Of a stretch of DNA of 29,664 nucleotides, positions 17,772 through 26,453 are shown piece after piece. The stretch's first letter is position 1. Each line of letters begins with the position of its first letter. Origin of the DNA: CAYTSW01 sp964440605 (lineage in GTDB: Bacteria; Planctomycetota; Phycisphaerae; Phycisphaerales; UBA1924); the NCBI GenBank assembly GCA_964440605.1, contig CAYTSW010000020.1, forward strand, positions 1 to 29,664. The letters run 5' to 3'. The position numbers were made by a program, and so were the translations under genes. Below the pieces are notes generated by a model, which had not been told where the DNA came from, ran no database searches, and saw nothing but the letters and a program-made list of their open reading frames with translations.

Positions 17772-17914
17772 GAACAACTCTATTGCCCACGACTGCCACG
17801 TGTTGACCGGGCAGCGGCAACGCGTGACACGTCAAGATCGCAGGTGCCCGGCTACTGCGAAGCAGAAGCCGGACCTCCGTGCCAACGACGCGCTCCCACG
17901 CTACCGTCTTCACC

Positions 17915-18343
17915 ATGCACTTCGGAATGGTCGATCGTGTGCTGGAGCGGTCCGAGGACCGCATCGTCACCCTCAAGAACGTCACCAACGCCGAGGAGTA
18001 CCTGCGCGACCACTTCCCAACCTTCCCCGTCCTTCCGGGTGTCCTGATGATCGAGGCCCTCGTCCAGGCCGCCCGCCTGCTGCTGGAGGACCGCCTCGGC
18101 CCACCCGCGCGCCGCCTCATGCTGGGTGAGGTCCGGGCCCTCAAGTACGGCGCCTTCGTCAAGCCGGGCGAATCCCTGCGCGTCGAGGTCACCGTCCAAC
18201 GCGTCGAGGACGACGGCTCGGTCACCTGCAAGGGCGTCGCTCAGCGTGTGGGTGTCGAACTCGACGACGGCGGCACCGCGGTTTCGGGCCGCTTCACCCT
18301 CCGCGACCTGCGCCTCGCCCAGGCAAATCCCGCGGCGGGCTGA
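17915..18343 (+). CDS. FabZ-like 3-hydroxyacyl-ACP dehydratase (hotdog fold)
   Basis: A 142-residue hotdog protein. The FabZ active-site block DHFPTFPVLPGVLMIEA gives catalytic H33 and E47, with the same 14-residue spacing as E. coli FabZ (H54, E68), so it should be active in dehydrating 3-hydroxyacyl-ACP. Start ATG 17915 places the conserved first strand at the N terminus; an upstream in-frame ATG at 17879 adds an unconserved extension. It heads a trio with the ACP gene and a second dehydratase-like gene. Because the ACP has its own promoter overlapping this gene's stop, the trio is only partly co-transcribed. It may be a specialised rather than the general FabZ, since the partner ACP is atypical. 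Confidence 0.85.
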   Translation: MHFGMVDRVLERSEDRIVTLKNVTNAEEYLRDHFPTFPVLPGVLMIEALVQAARLLLEDRLGPPARRLMLGEVRALKYGAFVKPGESLRVEVTVQRVEDDGSVTCKGVAQRVGVELDDGGTAVSGRFTLRDLRLAQANPAAG

Positions 18344-18368
18344 CAGAACCCCGCCAGACCGCCATAAT
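18340..18368 (+). promoter_or_regulatory. Sigma-70-type promoter for the ACP gene
   Basis: CTGACA at 18340-18345 (5 of 6 to TTGACA), a 17-base spacer and CATAAT at 18363-18368 (5 of 6 to TATAAT). It overlaps the stop codon of the dehydratase gene and would start an RNA near 18375, about 110 bases before the ACP start. ACP is usually among the most abundant proteins, which fits a dedicated strong promoter. Confidence 0.6.
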
Positions 18369-18483
18369 GCCCCCCCTCGCCGACTCCCGCATGTTGGCCG
18401 ACGCTCACGGTCCGTGGGAACACCGGTTCAGACCCCCCCCGTGGAGCCGCACGACAACCCGCCGCACACGTTCGAGGCACGCC

Positions 18484-18879
18484 ATGACCCGTGATGAAAT
18501 CTACAGCCAGGTCCAGGAAGTCCTCATCGACGCGCTCGGCGTCGACGAGGAAGACATCTCGCCCGACGCCACCCTCGTCGGTGACCTCGGTGCCGAGTCC
18601 ATCGACTTCCTCGACATCGTCTTCAAGCTCGAGCAGACCTTCGACTTCAAAATCCCCCAGGGTGAAATGTTCCCCGAGAACGTCGCCCAGGACCCCGCTT
18701 ACGTGCAGGACGGCAAGATCACCCCGCAGGGCATGGAAGAGCTCAAAGCCAAGATGCCGCACTTCGACTTCTCCGAGTTTGAGAAGAACCCCGAGCTGGG
18801 CAAGATCGGCAATGTCTTCACCGTCGACGGCATCGTGAACTACGTCGAGCGCAAGCTGGGCGAGACCGCGGGCGCCTGA
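18484..18879 (+). CDS. Acyl carrier protein with a long insertion
   Basis: A 131-residue ACP. The phosphopantetheine site is S39 in LGAESIDFLDIVFKLE, the typical start of helix II. Standard ACPs are about 78 residues; here about 48 residues (roughly 60-109, acidic and aromatic, with FPENV, HFDFSEFEKNPEL) separate helix II/III from the final helix TVDGIVNYVERKL. ATG 18484 has GAGG about 7 bases upstream; the frame is open further left but without a ribosome site. It shares a TGATG overlap with the next gene, so the ACP and that dehydratase-like protein are translationally coupled. The insertion suggests a dedicated carrier for a special acyl product rather than the bulk fatty-acid ACP, an inference from architecture. 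Confidence 0.9.
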   Translation: MTRDEIYSQVQEVLIDALGVDEEDISPDATLVGDLGAESIDFLDIVFKLEQTFDFKIPQGEMFPENVAQDPAYVQDGKITPQGMEELKAKMPHFDFSEFEKNPELGKIGNVFTVDGIVNYVERKLGETAGA

Positions 18880-19394
18880 TGCGCTGGATGTGGATCGATC
18901 GCGTCGTCGAAGTCGTCCCGCGCGAGCGCCTCGTCGCGATCAAGAACGTCTCGCTCGCCGAAGAACACCTCCACGACCATTTCCCCGCCGACGCCGAAGC
19001 GGGCCAGCCCGCGCTGCCCGTCATGCCCGCGTCGCTGGTGATCGAGGGCATGGCGCAGACGGGCGGCGTGCTCGTGGGCCACGCCGTCGACTTCGCCGAG
19101 AAGGTCGTCCTCGCGAAGGTCAGCCGCGTCGAACTCACCGAAGACGCCCCCCCCGGCGTGACGCTGCGCTACACCGCCCGCGTCCAGCGCCTCGACGACT
19201 CGGGCGCTTCGACGCGGGGCGACGTCGAACTCCTCGACCCGACCACCGGCCACACGCGCACGATCGGGCGCATCGACCTTATCTTCGCCTTTGCCGATCG
19301 CAACCGCGCCGGCGCCGTCTTCCCCGAGCACAACTTTGTCTTTGGCGAGCAGTTCAAGACGCTGCTGCACATGAGCGGTCTGCCAAGCAACTGA
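18879..19394 (+). CDS. Second FabZ/FabA-like hotdog dehydratase
   Basis: A 171-residue hotdog protein with the dehydratase block DHFP (32-35), LPVMPASLVIEGMAQ (46-60). Catalytic candidates are H34 and E56. Their spacing is 22 rather than 14 because about eight residues (DAEAGQPA) are inserted in the loop between them, and PAS replaces the usual PGV turn, so activity or chain specificity may differ from true FabZ. The C-terminal part (about 135-171) extends past the usual domain. The start codon overlaps the ACP stop. It may act on substrates carried by that ACP. Confidence 0.8.
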   Translation: MRWMWIDRVVEVVPRERLVAIKNVSLAEEHLHDHFPADAEAGQPALPVMPASLVIEGMAQTGGVLVGHAVDFAEKVVLAKVSRVELTEDAPPGVTLRYTARVQRLDDSGASTRGDVELLDPTTGHTRTIGRIDLIFAFADRNRAGAVFPEHNFVFGEQFKTLLHMSGLPSN

Positions 19395-19442
19395 AAGGCC
19401 CCGAGCGCGCGGCGGCTCTCTCCATCCGTCCGACGAGAGTGC

Positions 19443-19781
19443 TCAGATCGTGATCAGCCCGTAGCGCACCGCGTCGATGATCTCGAGCACCCCAACGGTG
19501 ACCGGCACGATGCTGACCATCACCGCGACGTGCGCGAGGCCCACGCCCCACTGGTGCCGACGCCGCCCCACGATCTCGCAGGCGATCAGCACGAAGCAGA
19601 CCGTTGAGAACTTGAGGAACGCCGCCGCGGTGATCCCGCCCTCGCTGAAGGCGACGCGGGCGATCGCATTGAGCTCGACACCGCCGACCGAAAGGATCAG
19701 CGTGGTCAGCAGCACATCGGCCGCGGCAAGCGCGATGTAGAAGCCATACGCCCTCGGATAAAGGATCGGCTCGCGCATCAT
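19443..19781 (-). CDS. Small membrane protein, DUF5658-like
   Basis: A 112-residue protein with three predicted TM helices (about 12-33, 50-72 and 80-102). The pattern AADVLLTTLILSVGG-ELNAIAR near 19-42, followed by a second helix starting at a Lys (FLKF), resembles DUF5658 proteins. Function unknown. Adjacent ATG codons at 19781 and 19778 are both possible; AGG lies about 6 bases upstream. The aroDE stop is 16 bases upstream on the same strand, so it is likely the last gene of that operon. Confidence 0.7.
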   Translation of the reverse strand: MMREPILYPRAYGFYIALAAADVLLTTLILSVGGVELNAIARVAFSEGGITAAAFLKFSTVCFVLIACEIVGRRRHQWGVGLAHVAVMVSIVPVTVGVLEIIDAVRYGLITI

Positions 19782-19797
19782 GACGCCTGGTTATACG

Positions 19798-21423
19798 TCA
19801 GTTTGCCGCGTCCGGCGTCAGCGATTCCTCTGCAACCCGCAACATGAGCGCGCGGGGCACTTCGCCTTCACTCCATGCCGCGTACTGCCCCGCCGCCTGC
19901 TCCACGAACATTCGAAGGCCGGAGATCACCGGAAGATCACAGCCTTCGGCGCACGCGACCAACGGCGTGCGCCTCGGCGTGTACACCGTGTCGAACATCA
20001 CCGGGCGCATCCCCCGATCCAGCCAGGCCCGCATCGCCCCCTCTGAGACAAGGCATTCATCCGGCCGCTCGCCTCCCGCCATGCCCACCGGCGTGCAGTG
20101 CACGACCGCGGCGGGCGACCACCCACCGATTTCATCCAGCCCGCCCCCCGACACCCGCTGATCGCCCATCGCGCCGTTCACCGCCGAGGCGACCCGCTGC
20201 GCCTTGTCCGTGTTCCGCCCCGCGACGCGCACCATCGCACCAGCCGCCGCCAGAGCCGCGGCGGCCGAGCGAGCGGCACCGCCCGTTCCGATCACCACCA
20301 CCTCGCGCTCGGCCAGCGAGTCGAGCGACTCCTCCAGAGGCCGCACGATCCCCATCCCGTCTGTGTTGAGCACCTTCGGTCCATCGGCATCGACCACCAG
20401 CGTGTTCGCGGCACCCGCCAAGCGCGACGCCTCGTCCATCAACCACCCCTGCTCGTCCGCCAAGCGCACGAGGTGTTCCTTGTGAGGCAGCGTCACGCTC
20501 AGACCCCGCAGGTCCAGCCGCTCGTCGTCGAGCATCGCCAGCACCGTCGCCTTGAAGTGTTCCCAAGCGGGTCCGACCGGCATGGGCAGATACACCGCGT
20601 TGCGCCCTACCGCCTCGAACGCCGCGTTGTGCACATGCGGGCTGATCGAATGGCCGACGGGCCATCCCACCACGCCGAAGACCTCCGTCTCGCGGTCGAT
20701 CGAGCGGAAGCGATACCTGGTCATCAACTCGACGATCGTGGGCTGGCCCGGCGCCGTCGCCGAGGAGTTCCTCAGGGAAGCGAAGGTCAGGAAGCCCCCG
20801 AACTTCGGCGCCAGCACGCGCGACATCAACCCGTACTCGCCCATGCCCAGCGCAATCGTCGGGCGGTCGCGCTGTTCGAGCAGCTCGAAGAGCTCGAGGT
20901 TGTCGCGCAGCGATCGCGCGCGGTAGGCGATCTTCAGCACCCGCGCCGCGTCCTCCTCCCGCATCGCCGCGAGCGCGCGCACGAGGTCCGCCGGCCGCCC
21001 GTCGAAGTCGTGCGTCGAGAGGATCAGCCGCGTGGTGACGTCCCGCGGCTGTCGGTCGTGCGCCACGGCCAGGCGCACCTTCTGCCTCAGGTTCGCCGAC
21101 CGCGACAGCGTGCTCGCCTCGACGTCGATGTACGCCGGCGGGTGGTCCGAAGCACCGAGCGCCTCGTACAGCGAGATCCGTGCCGAGTCGTCCCCGTCGT
21201 ACGCCCCGCCTTCATCCGCCGAACGGCACGTCACAACGCACGCCAGGGGCGACTCGCGCGCGAGCCGCAGCACGGCTTCGCGTCCTTCGTCGTCGTCCTC
21301 GCCGTGAAACAGCGCATCGACGCGATACTCGATGAGGTCGGCGCCGAGGTCGCGGGCCAGCGCCGCGCCCGCCAGGGCGTCGTCGACGTCCTCCACCATG
21401 ATCGCCACGCAGACACTAGTCAT
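19798..21423 (-). CDS. aroDE: Fused type I 3-dehydroquinate dehydratase and shikimate dehydrogenase
   Basis: Catalyses two consecutive steps of the shikimate pathway: 3-dehydroquinate to 3-dehydroshikimate, then NADPH-dependent reduction to shikimate. Residues 1-235 are a type I (AroD) barrel with the base H138 in STHDF and the Schiff-base lysine K164 in VLKIAYRA. Residues 245-541 are AroE: VVGWPVGHSISP (251-262) binds shikimate, K315 in VTLPHKE is the catalytic lysine, and GTGGAARS (379-386) is the nucleotide loop. The order AroD-AroE matches the plant-type bifunctional enzyme. Length 541 is as expected for the fusion with no inactivating change seen. It sits between the ABC permease gene (22 bases upstream) and the small membrane protein. 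Confidence 0.95.
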   Translation of the reverse strand: MTSVCVAIMVEDVDDALAGAALARDLGADLIEYRVDALFHGEDDDEGREAVLRLARESPLACVVTCRSADEGGAYDGDDSARISLYEALGASDHPPAYIDVEASTLSRSANLRQKVRLAVAHDRQPRDVTTRLILSTHDFDGRPADLVRALAAMREEDAARVLKIAYRARSLRDNLELFELLEQRDRPTIALGMGEYGLMSRVLAPKFGGFLTFASLRNSSATAPGQPTIVELMTRYRFRSIDRETEVFGVVGWPVGHSISPHVHNAAFEAVGRNAVYLPMPVGPAWEHFKATVLAMLDDERLDLRGLSVTLPHKEHLVRLADEQGWLMDEASRLAGAANTLVVDADGPKVLNTDGMGIVRPLEESLDSLAEREVVVIGTGGAARSAAAALAAAGAMVRVAGRNTDKAQRVASAVNGAMGDQRVSGGGLDEIGGWSPAAVVHCTPVGMAGGERPDECLVSEGAMRAWLDRGMRPVMFDTVYTPRRTPLVACAEGCDLPVISGLRMFVEQAAGQYAAWSEGEVPRALMLRVAEESLTPDAAN

Positions 21424-21445
21424 GCGCCGATCGTATGAGATGGCT

Positions 21446-23281
21446 TCAGTGCATGCCCGCGAGCTTGCGCGTGGTCATGTCGAAGGTGCGTGTCATCGAG
21501 GCGCGCATGCCCAGCACGACGCCGAGATAGATCGCCACCGCCATCCCCGCGCCCACTCCCAGCGCGATGCGCGCGCTGGTCAGATCGTCGATCCCCTCGA
21601 GGAACCCCGCGTACGCGTCCGCGGGTGTCGTCGACGCAATCAACGCCGTCAGCGGATTCAGCGCCGCCAGCGCCGGGCCGACGAGCGGGATCGATCGCGC
21701 CGCCTGCCACCCGCAGCCGCCCACCGCGCCCGCCGCGATCCCCACCACGGCTACCGTCGCGACCACCGAAGCCAGCGTCCCCTTGCTCTTGAGCGACCAC
21801 TGCAGGCCGATCATCACACAGAACGCCAGGAAGGGCACGGTCACAACGGGGAAGATCAGCCCTGCCTCGGGCAGGATCATCGGCACGTTCGCCCGCGCCT
21901 GACCCAGGAAGACGCTCACCTCCACCCCGCCCGGACGCCCGAAGCCGCCCACCGCGACGTACGCCGACGTCAGCAGAAGCGTCAACACCGGCACCGCCAG
22001 CAGAGGCATGAGGTACCCGATCAACCCGCGCAGCTTGCCACCCAGGTAGTCCTTGGGCGTGATCGGTGTTGTCAGCAGGAGGTCGAGCGTGCCGTCCTCG
22101 CGTTCGCGGCTGATCGCCGTAGCCGCCATGTTGATCGCGACCAACGTGAGCACCGCGAACTCCGTGAGCACCGTCGCCAAAAGGATCAGGCGGAAGTCTT
22201 CGATCGCCACGCCTGAGACGTGGAAGTACACCAGGATCCCCAGCCCCCACAGCAGCCCGAGCACGATGAACGACCACCGCGCGAGCAGCTTGGGCAGCGT
22301 GCCCATCCGAGCCGTCGCCTCGCGCCACGCGATCGGATTCTGGCTCACGCTCCGCGCGGGCCGCGTCACGCCCCCCTCGGCACCGAGGCGGAACACCCCG
22401 CGGTACCACGGCACCGCGCTGCGCGTCCCGATCGAACGCACCCGGAAGACGCTCAGCACACCCAGCACCACGCTCAGCCCCACCGTCACCAAACCCCACG
22501 CCAACACCGGGTTGCCGAACCACAGTCGGCTCATCGCCCCCATCTCCTGGAGCGCCACAGGCGACGGCGTCGGATACCCCGCGGGGTTGAGCAGGCTCTG
22601 CAACGCCAGGAAGGGGTTCAGCGGCGTCATCACCGTCACGCCCGGGTCGCCCGAACGCTGGCGGATGAAAGCGTCCAACACGAACGTGATCGCCAGATAC
22701 GTCACCACCGAGACGTAGAAGGTGAACACCGCCCGCCGACCCGCCAGCCGGTTCACCGACAGCGTCACCGCGACCACGCCCACCAGCAGCGCCATCGACG
22801 CCGACACCAGGTAGCTCTCGAACACCGACGAGCCCGGCACGCCCCCGAAGTACTGCGTGATCGCGAACAGGGGCAGCGAGGCGATCAGCAGCGCCAGCAC
22901 GAAGAACAGCCGCCCGAAGATCTGCCCCAGCACGATCTGCACCGCCGACATGGGCGTCGTCAGCAAGATGTCCCAGGTCTGCGCATTGGACTCCTGCGCG
23001 ATCGCCCCGGCCATGAACACCGGCGCGATGATGCAGATGAGCCCGAGCTGGAGGTAGGCCACGATCTCGAACGCGCTCGCGGCGCTGGCCGACAGCGCCC
23101 GCAGGTTCGTCGCGTGTGTCTGGTTCACCAGAAGCAGCGCGAGCAGCACGATGGTCAGGACCGCGAGGTACCCCGCGCGGATGTACATGTGCCGCGTCCG
23201 CCGCGATCCGCCCTGCACCAGGCGCACGACGATCGGATTCGTCGGGAGCAGCCCAGATAACCAGCGAAGGAGGGCGGGCAT
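21446..23281 (-). CDS. ABC-2 type transporter permease, duplicated architecture
   Basis: A 611-residue integral membrane protein. Two related halves are each recognisable by the ABC-2 cytoplasmic motif: AIAQESNAQTWDILLTTPMS in the first and AISREREDGTLDLLLTTPIT in the second, each followed by a Gly-x-x-x-Gly/Gly-Lys helix start. About twelve hydrophobic segments are visible. It should form the membrane channel of an ATP-driven exporter; substrate unknown. No ATPase gene is in the window, so the partner must be elsewhere. ATG 23281 is chosen because it gives the family's start (NPIVVRL, basic R-rich segment, first TM); the frame is open to 23479 without conserved sequence. No strong ribosome site is visible. 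Confidence 0.85.
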   Translation of the reverse strand: MPALLRWLSGLLPTNPIVVRLVQGGSRRTRHMYIRAGYLAVLTIVLLALLLVNQTHATNLRALSASAASAFEIVAYLQLGLICIIAPVFMAGAIAQESNAQTWDILLTTPMSAVQIVLGQIFGRLFFVLALLIASLPLFAITQYFGGVPGSSVFESYLVSASMALLVGVVAVTLSVNRLAGRRAVFTFYVSVVTYLAITFVLDAFIRQRSGDPGVTVMTPLNPFLALQSLLNPAGYPTPSPVALQEMGAMSRLWFGNPVLAWGLVTVGLSVVLGVLSVFRVRSIGTRSAVPWYRGVFRLGAEGGVTRPARSVSQNPIAWREATARMGTLPKLLARWSFIVLGLLWGLGILVYFHVSGVAIEDFRLILLATVLTEFAVLTLVAINMAATAISREREDGTLDLLLTTPITPKDYLGGKLRGLIGYLMPLLAVPVLTLLLTSAYVAVGGFGRPGGVEVSVFLGQARANVPMILPEAGLIFPVVTVPFLAFCVMIGLQWSLKSKGTLASVVATVAVVGIAAGAVGGCGWQAARSIPLVGPALAALNPLTALIASTTPADAYAGFLEGIDDLTSARIALGVGAGMAVAIYLGVVLGMRASMTRTFDMTTRKLAGMH

Positions 23282-23860
23282 GGTCGGCGGATGGTAGCGG
23301 CGGCAGTGAGGCGATCGCCCCGCTTGCGGCGAGCAAGGCGTGAGGGTCGCCCCGCTGGTTGACAGCGAGATGAACATTCTCTTTACTTGAGCCCCCGCCG
23401 AAGCCTCTTCGGCGTCCACCAACCGGCCCGACCGCACCCGCGTTCGGCCGTTCATCGCCTCGGCGTCGTCAGGCAGCACGGCCGCTCGGACTCCCCACCG
23501 GAAGACCAGCGTCCCGTCCGCCGCCGCCGACGAGGCCGCTCAGGCTCGCCCCGAGCGCATAGATCGACCCTTGCCTCCCCGCGCCACTCCTCCAAATACC
23601 CGGCGCGACAACCAGTCTTCCGGCCTCCCGACCCCTCTGGGGGCCGCTCCTCCGCCTCCCGGGTGCCTTGTGCGCTCGGCCTCACCCCTCTCGCGCCGGC
23701 TGCGCGCCGCCTTTTCGGTGGCCGCCCGGTCGCGCTCCCGAGCATTGCGGGCCCCTTCCCCCGCAGGTCGATCGACAGGTGAACGTCCCTCAGCGGGCCC
23801 CGGGCCCCACACGCCGGCGCTGCGCGCGGTCCGCCACGCCGTCTTCGAGGGACCCGCTTC
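23282..23860. other. Long non-coding divergent region between the ABC permease and rny
   Basis: 579 bases without a convincing gene. All reading frames here are arginine/proline-rich products of base composition with no ribosome sites. It holds a rightward promoter candidate (23359-23387), a hairpin beside the predicted RNA start, C-rich runs on the plus strand, and the rny ribosome site GAGGGA at 23847-23852. I looked for RNase P RNA, tmRNA, 6S and SRP RNA hallmarks on both strands and found none. Confidence 0.6.
23359..23387 (+). promoter_or_regulatory. Candidate sigma-70 promoter for rny, with 5' hairpin
   Basis: TTGACA at 23359-23364 is a perfect -35, followed by a 17-base spacer and TTTACT (23382-23387, 4 of 6 to TATAAT). 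RNA would begin near 23394 and open almost at once into a hairpin with an 8-base stem, CGCCGAAG/CTTCGGCG, at 23396-23414. This predicts a leader of about 465 bases before the rny start. Confidence 0.5.
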
Positions 23861-25462
23861 ATGCCGATCTTCCATCTCGCTCAAGCCAGCGCCGAAGGCT
23901 TTGGCACCGGTGCTCTCGTCGCCACCGCAGCTCTGACTCTGATCGTCGGCGTCGGGCTGGGTGTGCTCGTCTGGCGCCTGACCACCGGCCAGACCGTGGC
24001 CAAGGCCCGCGACGAGGCCCAGCAGATCAAGACGCTCGCCGAGGCCGAAGCCAAGACCATCGCCCAGCGGGCCGAGGTCGAGGCCGAGAAAAAGATCCTC
24101 GCCGAGCGCGAACGCTTCGAGAAGGAGGTCCAGGCCGAGCGCGACGACCTCCGCCAGCAGGAGAAGCGCCTCGCCAAGCGCGAGGACCAGTACGAGCGCA
24201 AGAACGACGCCCTCCAGCTCAAGGACGACCGCCTGGCCGAGCTCGACAAGACCCTCCGGGACAAGCAGGAGTCGCTCAAGCAGCGCGAAACCGAGCTCGA
24301 CGAGATCAAGGAGAAGCGCACGGAAGAACTGCTGCGCGTCGCCCAGCTCTCGCGCGAGGAGGCGACCGAGCAGGTCCTGCGCACCATCGAGGAGGACGCG
24401 AAGGACGAGGCCGCCGCCATCGTCCGCAAGGCCACCGAAGACGCCCAGCACGAGGCCAAGGAGAAGGCCCGCGAGATCGTCCTGATGGCGGTCCAGCGGT
24501 ACGCGGGCGAGTTCGTCGCCGAGGGCGCCGTGCGATCGGTGCCCATCCCGTCCGATGACATGAAGGGACGCATTATCGGGCGCGAGGGGCGGAACATCCG
24601 CGCGATCGAGAAGGCCGCGGGCGTCGACCTCATCGTCGACGACACGCCGGGCGTCATCGTCGTCTCCTGCTTCGACAAGGTCCGCCAGACCGTCGCCGCC
24701 GAAGCGCTGGCCAAGCTCATCGAGGACGGGCGCATCCACCCGACGCGTATCGAGGAGGTCATCGAGAAGACGCAGAAGGAGATGGATGAGCGCGTCGTCA
24801 AGCACGGCCGCGACGCCATTGGCGACCTCAAGCTCCGCAAAGTCCACAACAAGGTCGTCGAGGCGATGGGCAAGCTCGCCTTCCGCACGTCCTACGGCCA
24901 GAACGTCCTCCAACACTCCATCGAGGTCGCCTGGATCAGCCAGATGATCGCCGACCTGCTCGGCCTCGATGGCCGCATCGCCAAGCGCTGCGGCTTGCTC
25001 CACGACATCGGCAAAGCCATGGACCACGAGATGGAGGGCACCCACCCCCAGATCGGCCACGACTTCGCCAAGCAGTACGGCGAGACCGAACCCGTCCTCA
25101 ACGTCATCGCCGGCCACCACGGCGACGTCCCGGCCACCAGCTTCTACACGCCGATCGTCATGGCCGCCGATGCTCTTTCCGGCGCGAGGCCCGGCGCGAG
25201 GCGCGAGTCCTTCGAGCGCTACATCAAGCGCCTGGAAGAGCTCCAGAACATCGCCAAGGCCGAGGACGGTGTGGTTGAGGCGTTCGCGATTCAGGCCGGA
25301 CGCGAAGTACGCGTGATGGTCGATGCGCACAAAGTGAACGATGACCACGCCCACCGCATCGCCAAGGCCATCGCCGACCGTGTCAGCGACGAGATGACCT
25401 TCCCCGGCGAGATCAAGGTGACGGTCCTGCGCGAAACCAGAGCCGTCGAACTCGCGCGCTGA
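23861..25462 (+). CDS. rny: Ribonuclease Y
   Basis: Membrane-anchored endoribonuclease that starts mRNA decay. 533 residues, near the family's usual 520. Order: N-terminal TM (about 17-39), a long charged coiled coil (45-200), KH RNA-binding domain with GRIIGREGRN (236-245), then the HD phosphohydrolase domain with H352 in HSIEVA and the HD pair H381-D382 in LLHDIGKA, plus GHHGD further on. All metal-binding residues look intact. ATG 23861 is preceded by GAGGGA at 8 bases. A long leader upstream suggests post-transcriptional control, possibly by its own activity. No other gene is close enough on the same strand for an operon upstream. Confidence 0.96.
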   Translation: MPIFHLAQASAEGFGTGALVATAALTLIVGVGLGVLVWRLTTGQTVAKARDEAQQIKTLAEAEAKTIAQRAEVEAEKKILAERERFEKEVQAERDDLRQQEKRLAKREDQYERKNDALQLKDDRLAELDKTLRDKQESLKQRETELDEIKEKRTEELLRVAQLSREEATEQVLRTIEEDAKDEAAAIVRKATEDAQHEAKEKAREIVLMAVQRYAGEFVAEGAVRSVPIPSDDMKGRIIGREGRNIRAIEKAAGVDLIVDDTPGVIVVSCFDKVRQTVAAEALAKLIEDGRIHPTRIEEVIEKTQKEMDERVVKHGRDAIGDLKLRKVHNKVVEAMGKLAFRTSYGQNVLQHSIEVAWISQMIADLLGLDGRIAKRCGLLHDIGKAMDHEMEGTHPQIGHDFAKQYGETEPVLNVIAGHHGDVPATSFYTPIVMAADALSGARPGARRESFERYIKRLEELQNIAKAEDGVVEAFAIQAGREVRVMVDAHKVNDDHAHRIAKAIADRVSDEMTFPGEIKVTVLRETRAVELAR

Positions 25463-25486
25463 CGCACGCCCAACCCTTCCTGCAAG

Positions 25487-25506
25487 CACCGGGCGCAAGC
25501 CCGGTG
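25487..25506. repeat. REP-like hairpin downstream of rny
   Basis: A perfect 8-base stem CACCGGGC/GCCCGGTG closing a GCAA tetraloop. It lies 25 bases past the rny stop, where an RNA hairpin could protect or end the transcript, though no U-run follows. The same unit occurs twice at 26454-26512. Confidence 0.85.
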
Positions 25507-25555
25507 GCGGATAGTCGTTCCTATTCCTCCCTATAGTCCTCCCGGAGGACCCTCA

Positions 25556-26452
25556 ATGCGCATCGCCCTCACCGGAGCATCAGGCTTCATCGGCTCGTCC
25601 ATCGCCCGGCACCTCCACCAGCGCGGCCACGCCGTCACCGCCCTCGTCCGCGAAACCAGCACGACCGACCATCTCCGCGACCACGTTGACACCTTCGTTA
25701 CCGGCGACCAGACCGATGAACACGCCTGGCGCGACCTGCTCGACGGCGCCGACGGGCTCATCCACAACTCCGTCGACTGGCGCGCGCTGCGCGACAACGA
25801 CATCCCGGCGCACCTCGAGTCCAACCTTCTCGGCTCGCTGAAACTCCTCGACGCCGCCAGCCCCAAGCGCTGCGTCTTCATTTCCACCATCGCGGTCCAC
25901 CACGACATGCGCCCGCGCTGGAACGGCGTAATCGACGAGGACCACCCCTTGCGGCCCAGTTCGCTGTACGGCGCCTACAAGGCCGCGGTCGAAGCCCACC
26001 TCTGGTCCGCCCACTACCACTACAACCGCCACACCGCCGCCATCCGCCCCTGCGCGGTCTACGGCCCCGACCCGACGGGCAAGCACGGGCACACCAGGCC
26101 CGTCCTCGAAGCCGTGCGTTCCGGCGAGCGATTCACCCGCGCGGGCGGGGGCAAGTTCGTGCACGTGGATGATGTCGCCGCCGCCACTGTCGCCGCCATC
26201 GAGCGCGACGACGCCTCCGCCCGCCCCTTCAATCTCGTCGACTGCTACGCGCGTTATGCCGACCTCGCCAGATACGCCGCCGAAGCGCTCGGCATCGAGA
26301 TCGACATCGACTTCTCCAGCCCCGAGAAGCCGAAGAACACCTTCGACTGCTCGGCGGCCAAGCAACTGGTGGGCGAGGACGAAGTTTTCCTGAACCGCGG
26401 CCACGAAGGCCTCCGCACGCACTTCCGCGAGCTTGCTGCCCAGACCAAGTAA
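25556..26452 (+). CDS. NAD(P)-dependent epimerase/dehydratase (extended SDR family)
   Basis: A 298-residue Rossmann-fold enzyme. The nucleotide loop GASGFIG is at 7-13 and the catalytic YxxxK is Y138-K142, with the partner Ser/Thr in FISTIAV (109-111). RPCAVYGP and a downstream FVHVDDVA are typical of extended SDRs acting on nucleotide sugars or similar substrates. Exact substrate cannot be told from the sequence. GGAGG at 25544-25548 lies 7 bases before ATG 25556. It stands alone between hairpin repeats. Confidence 0.9.
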   Translation: MRIALTGASGFIGSSIARHLHQRGHAVTALVRETSTTDHLRDHVDTFVTGDQTDEHAWRDLLDGADGLIHNSVDWRALRDNDIPAHLESNLLGSLKLLDAASPKRCVFISTIAVHHDMRPRWNGVIDEDHPLRPSSLYGAYKAAVEAHLWSAHYHYNRHTAAIRPCAVYGPDPTGKHGHTRPVLEAVRSGERFTRAGGGKFVHVDDVAAATVAAIERDDASARPFNLVDCYARYADLARYAAEALGIEIDIDFSSPEKPKNTFDCSAAKQLVGEDEVFLNRGHEGLRTHFRELAAQTK

Positions 26453-26453
26453 A

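Noticed and set aside
21420..23336. A 638-codon minus-strand frame parallel to the ABC permease
   Set aside because: Same strand, other frame; Gly/Arg/Asp-rich with no membrane or domain pattern, while the chosen frame shows clear ABC-2 motifs.
23394..23860. Housekeeping RNA (RNase P, tmRNA, 6S or SRP RNA) in the rny leader
   Set aside because: None of the conserved core sequences of these RNAs could be found on either strand.
23540..25498. A 652-codon minus-strand frame covering rny and its leader
   Set aside because: The leucine/glutamate-rich reading is the complement of the RNase Y coiled coil; rny itself is unmistakable.
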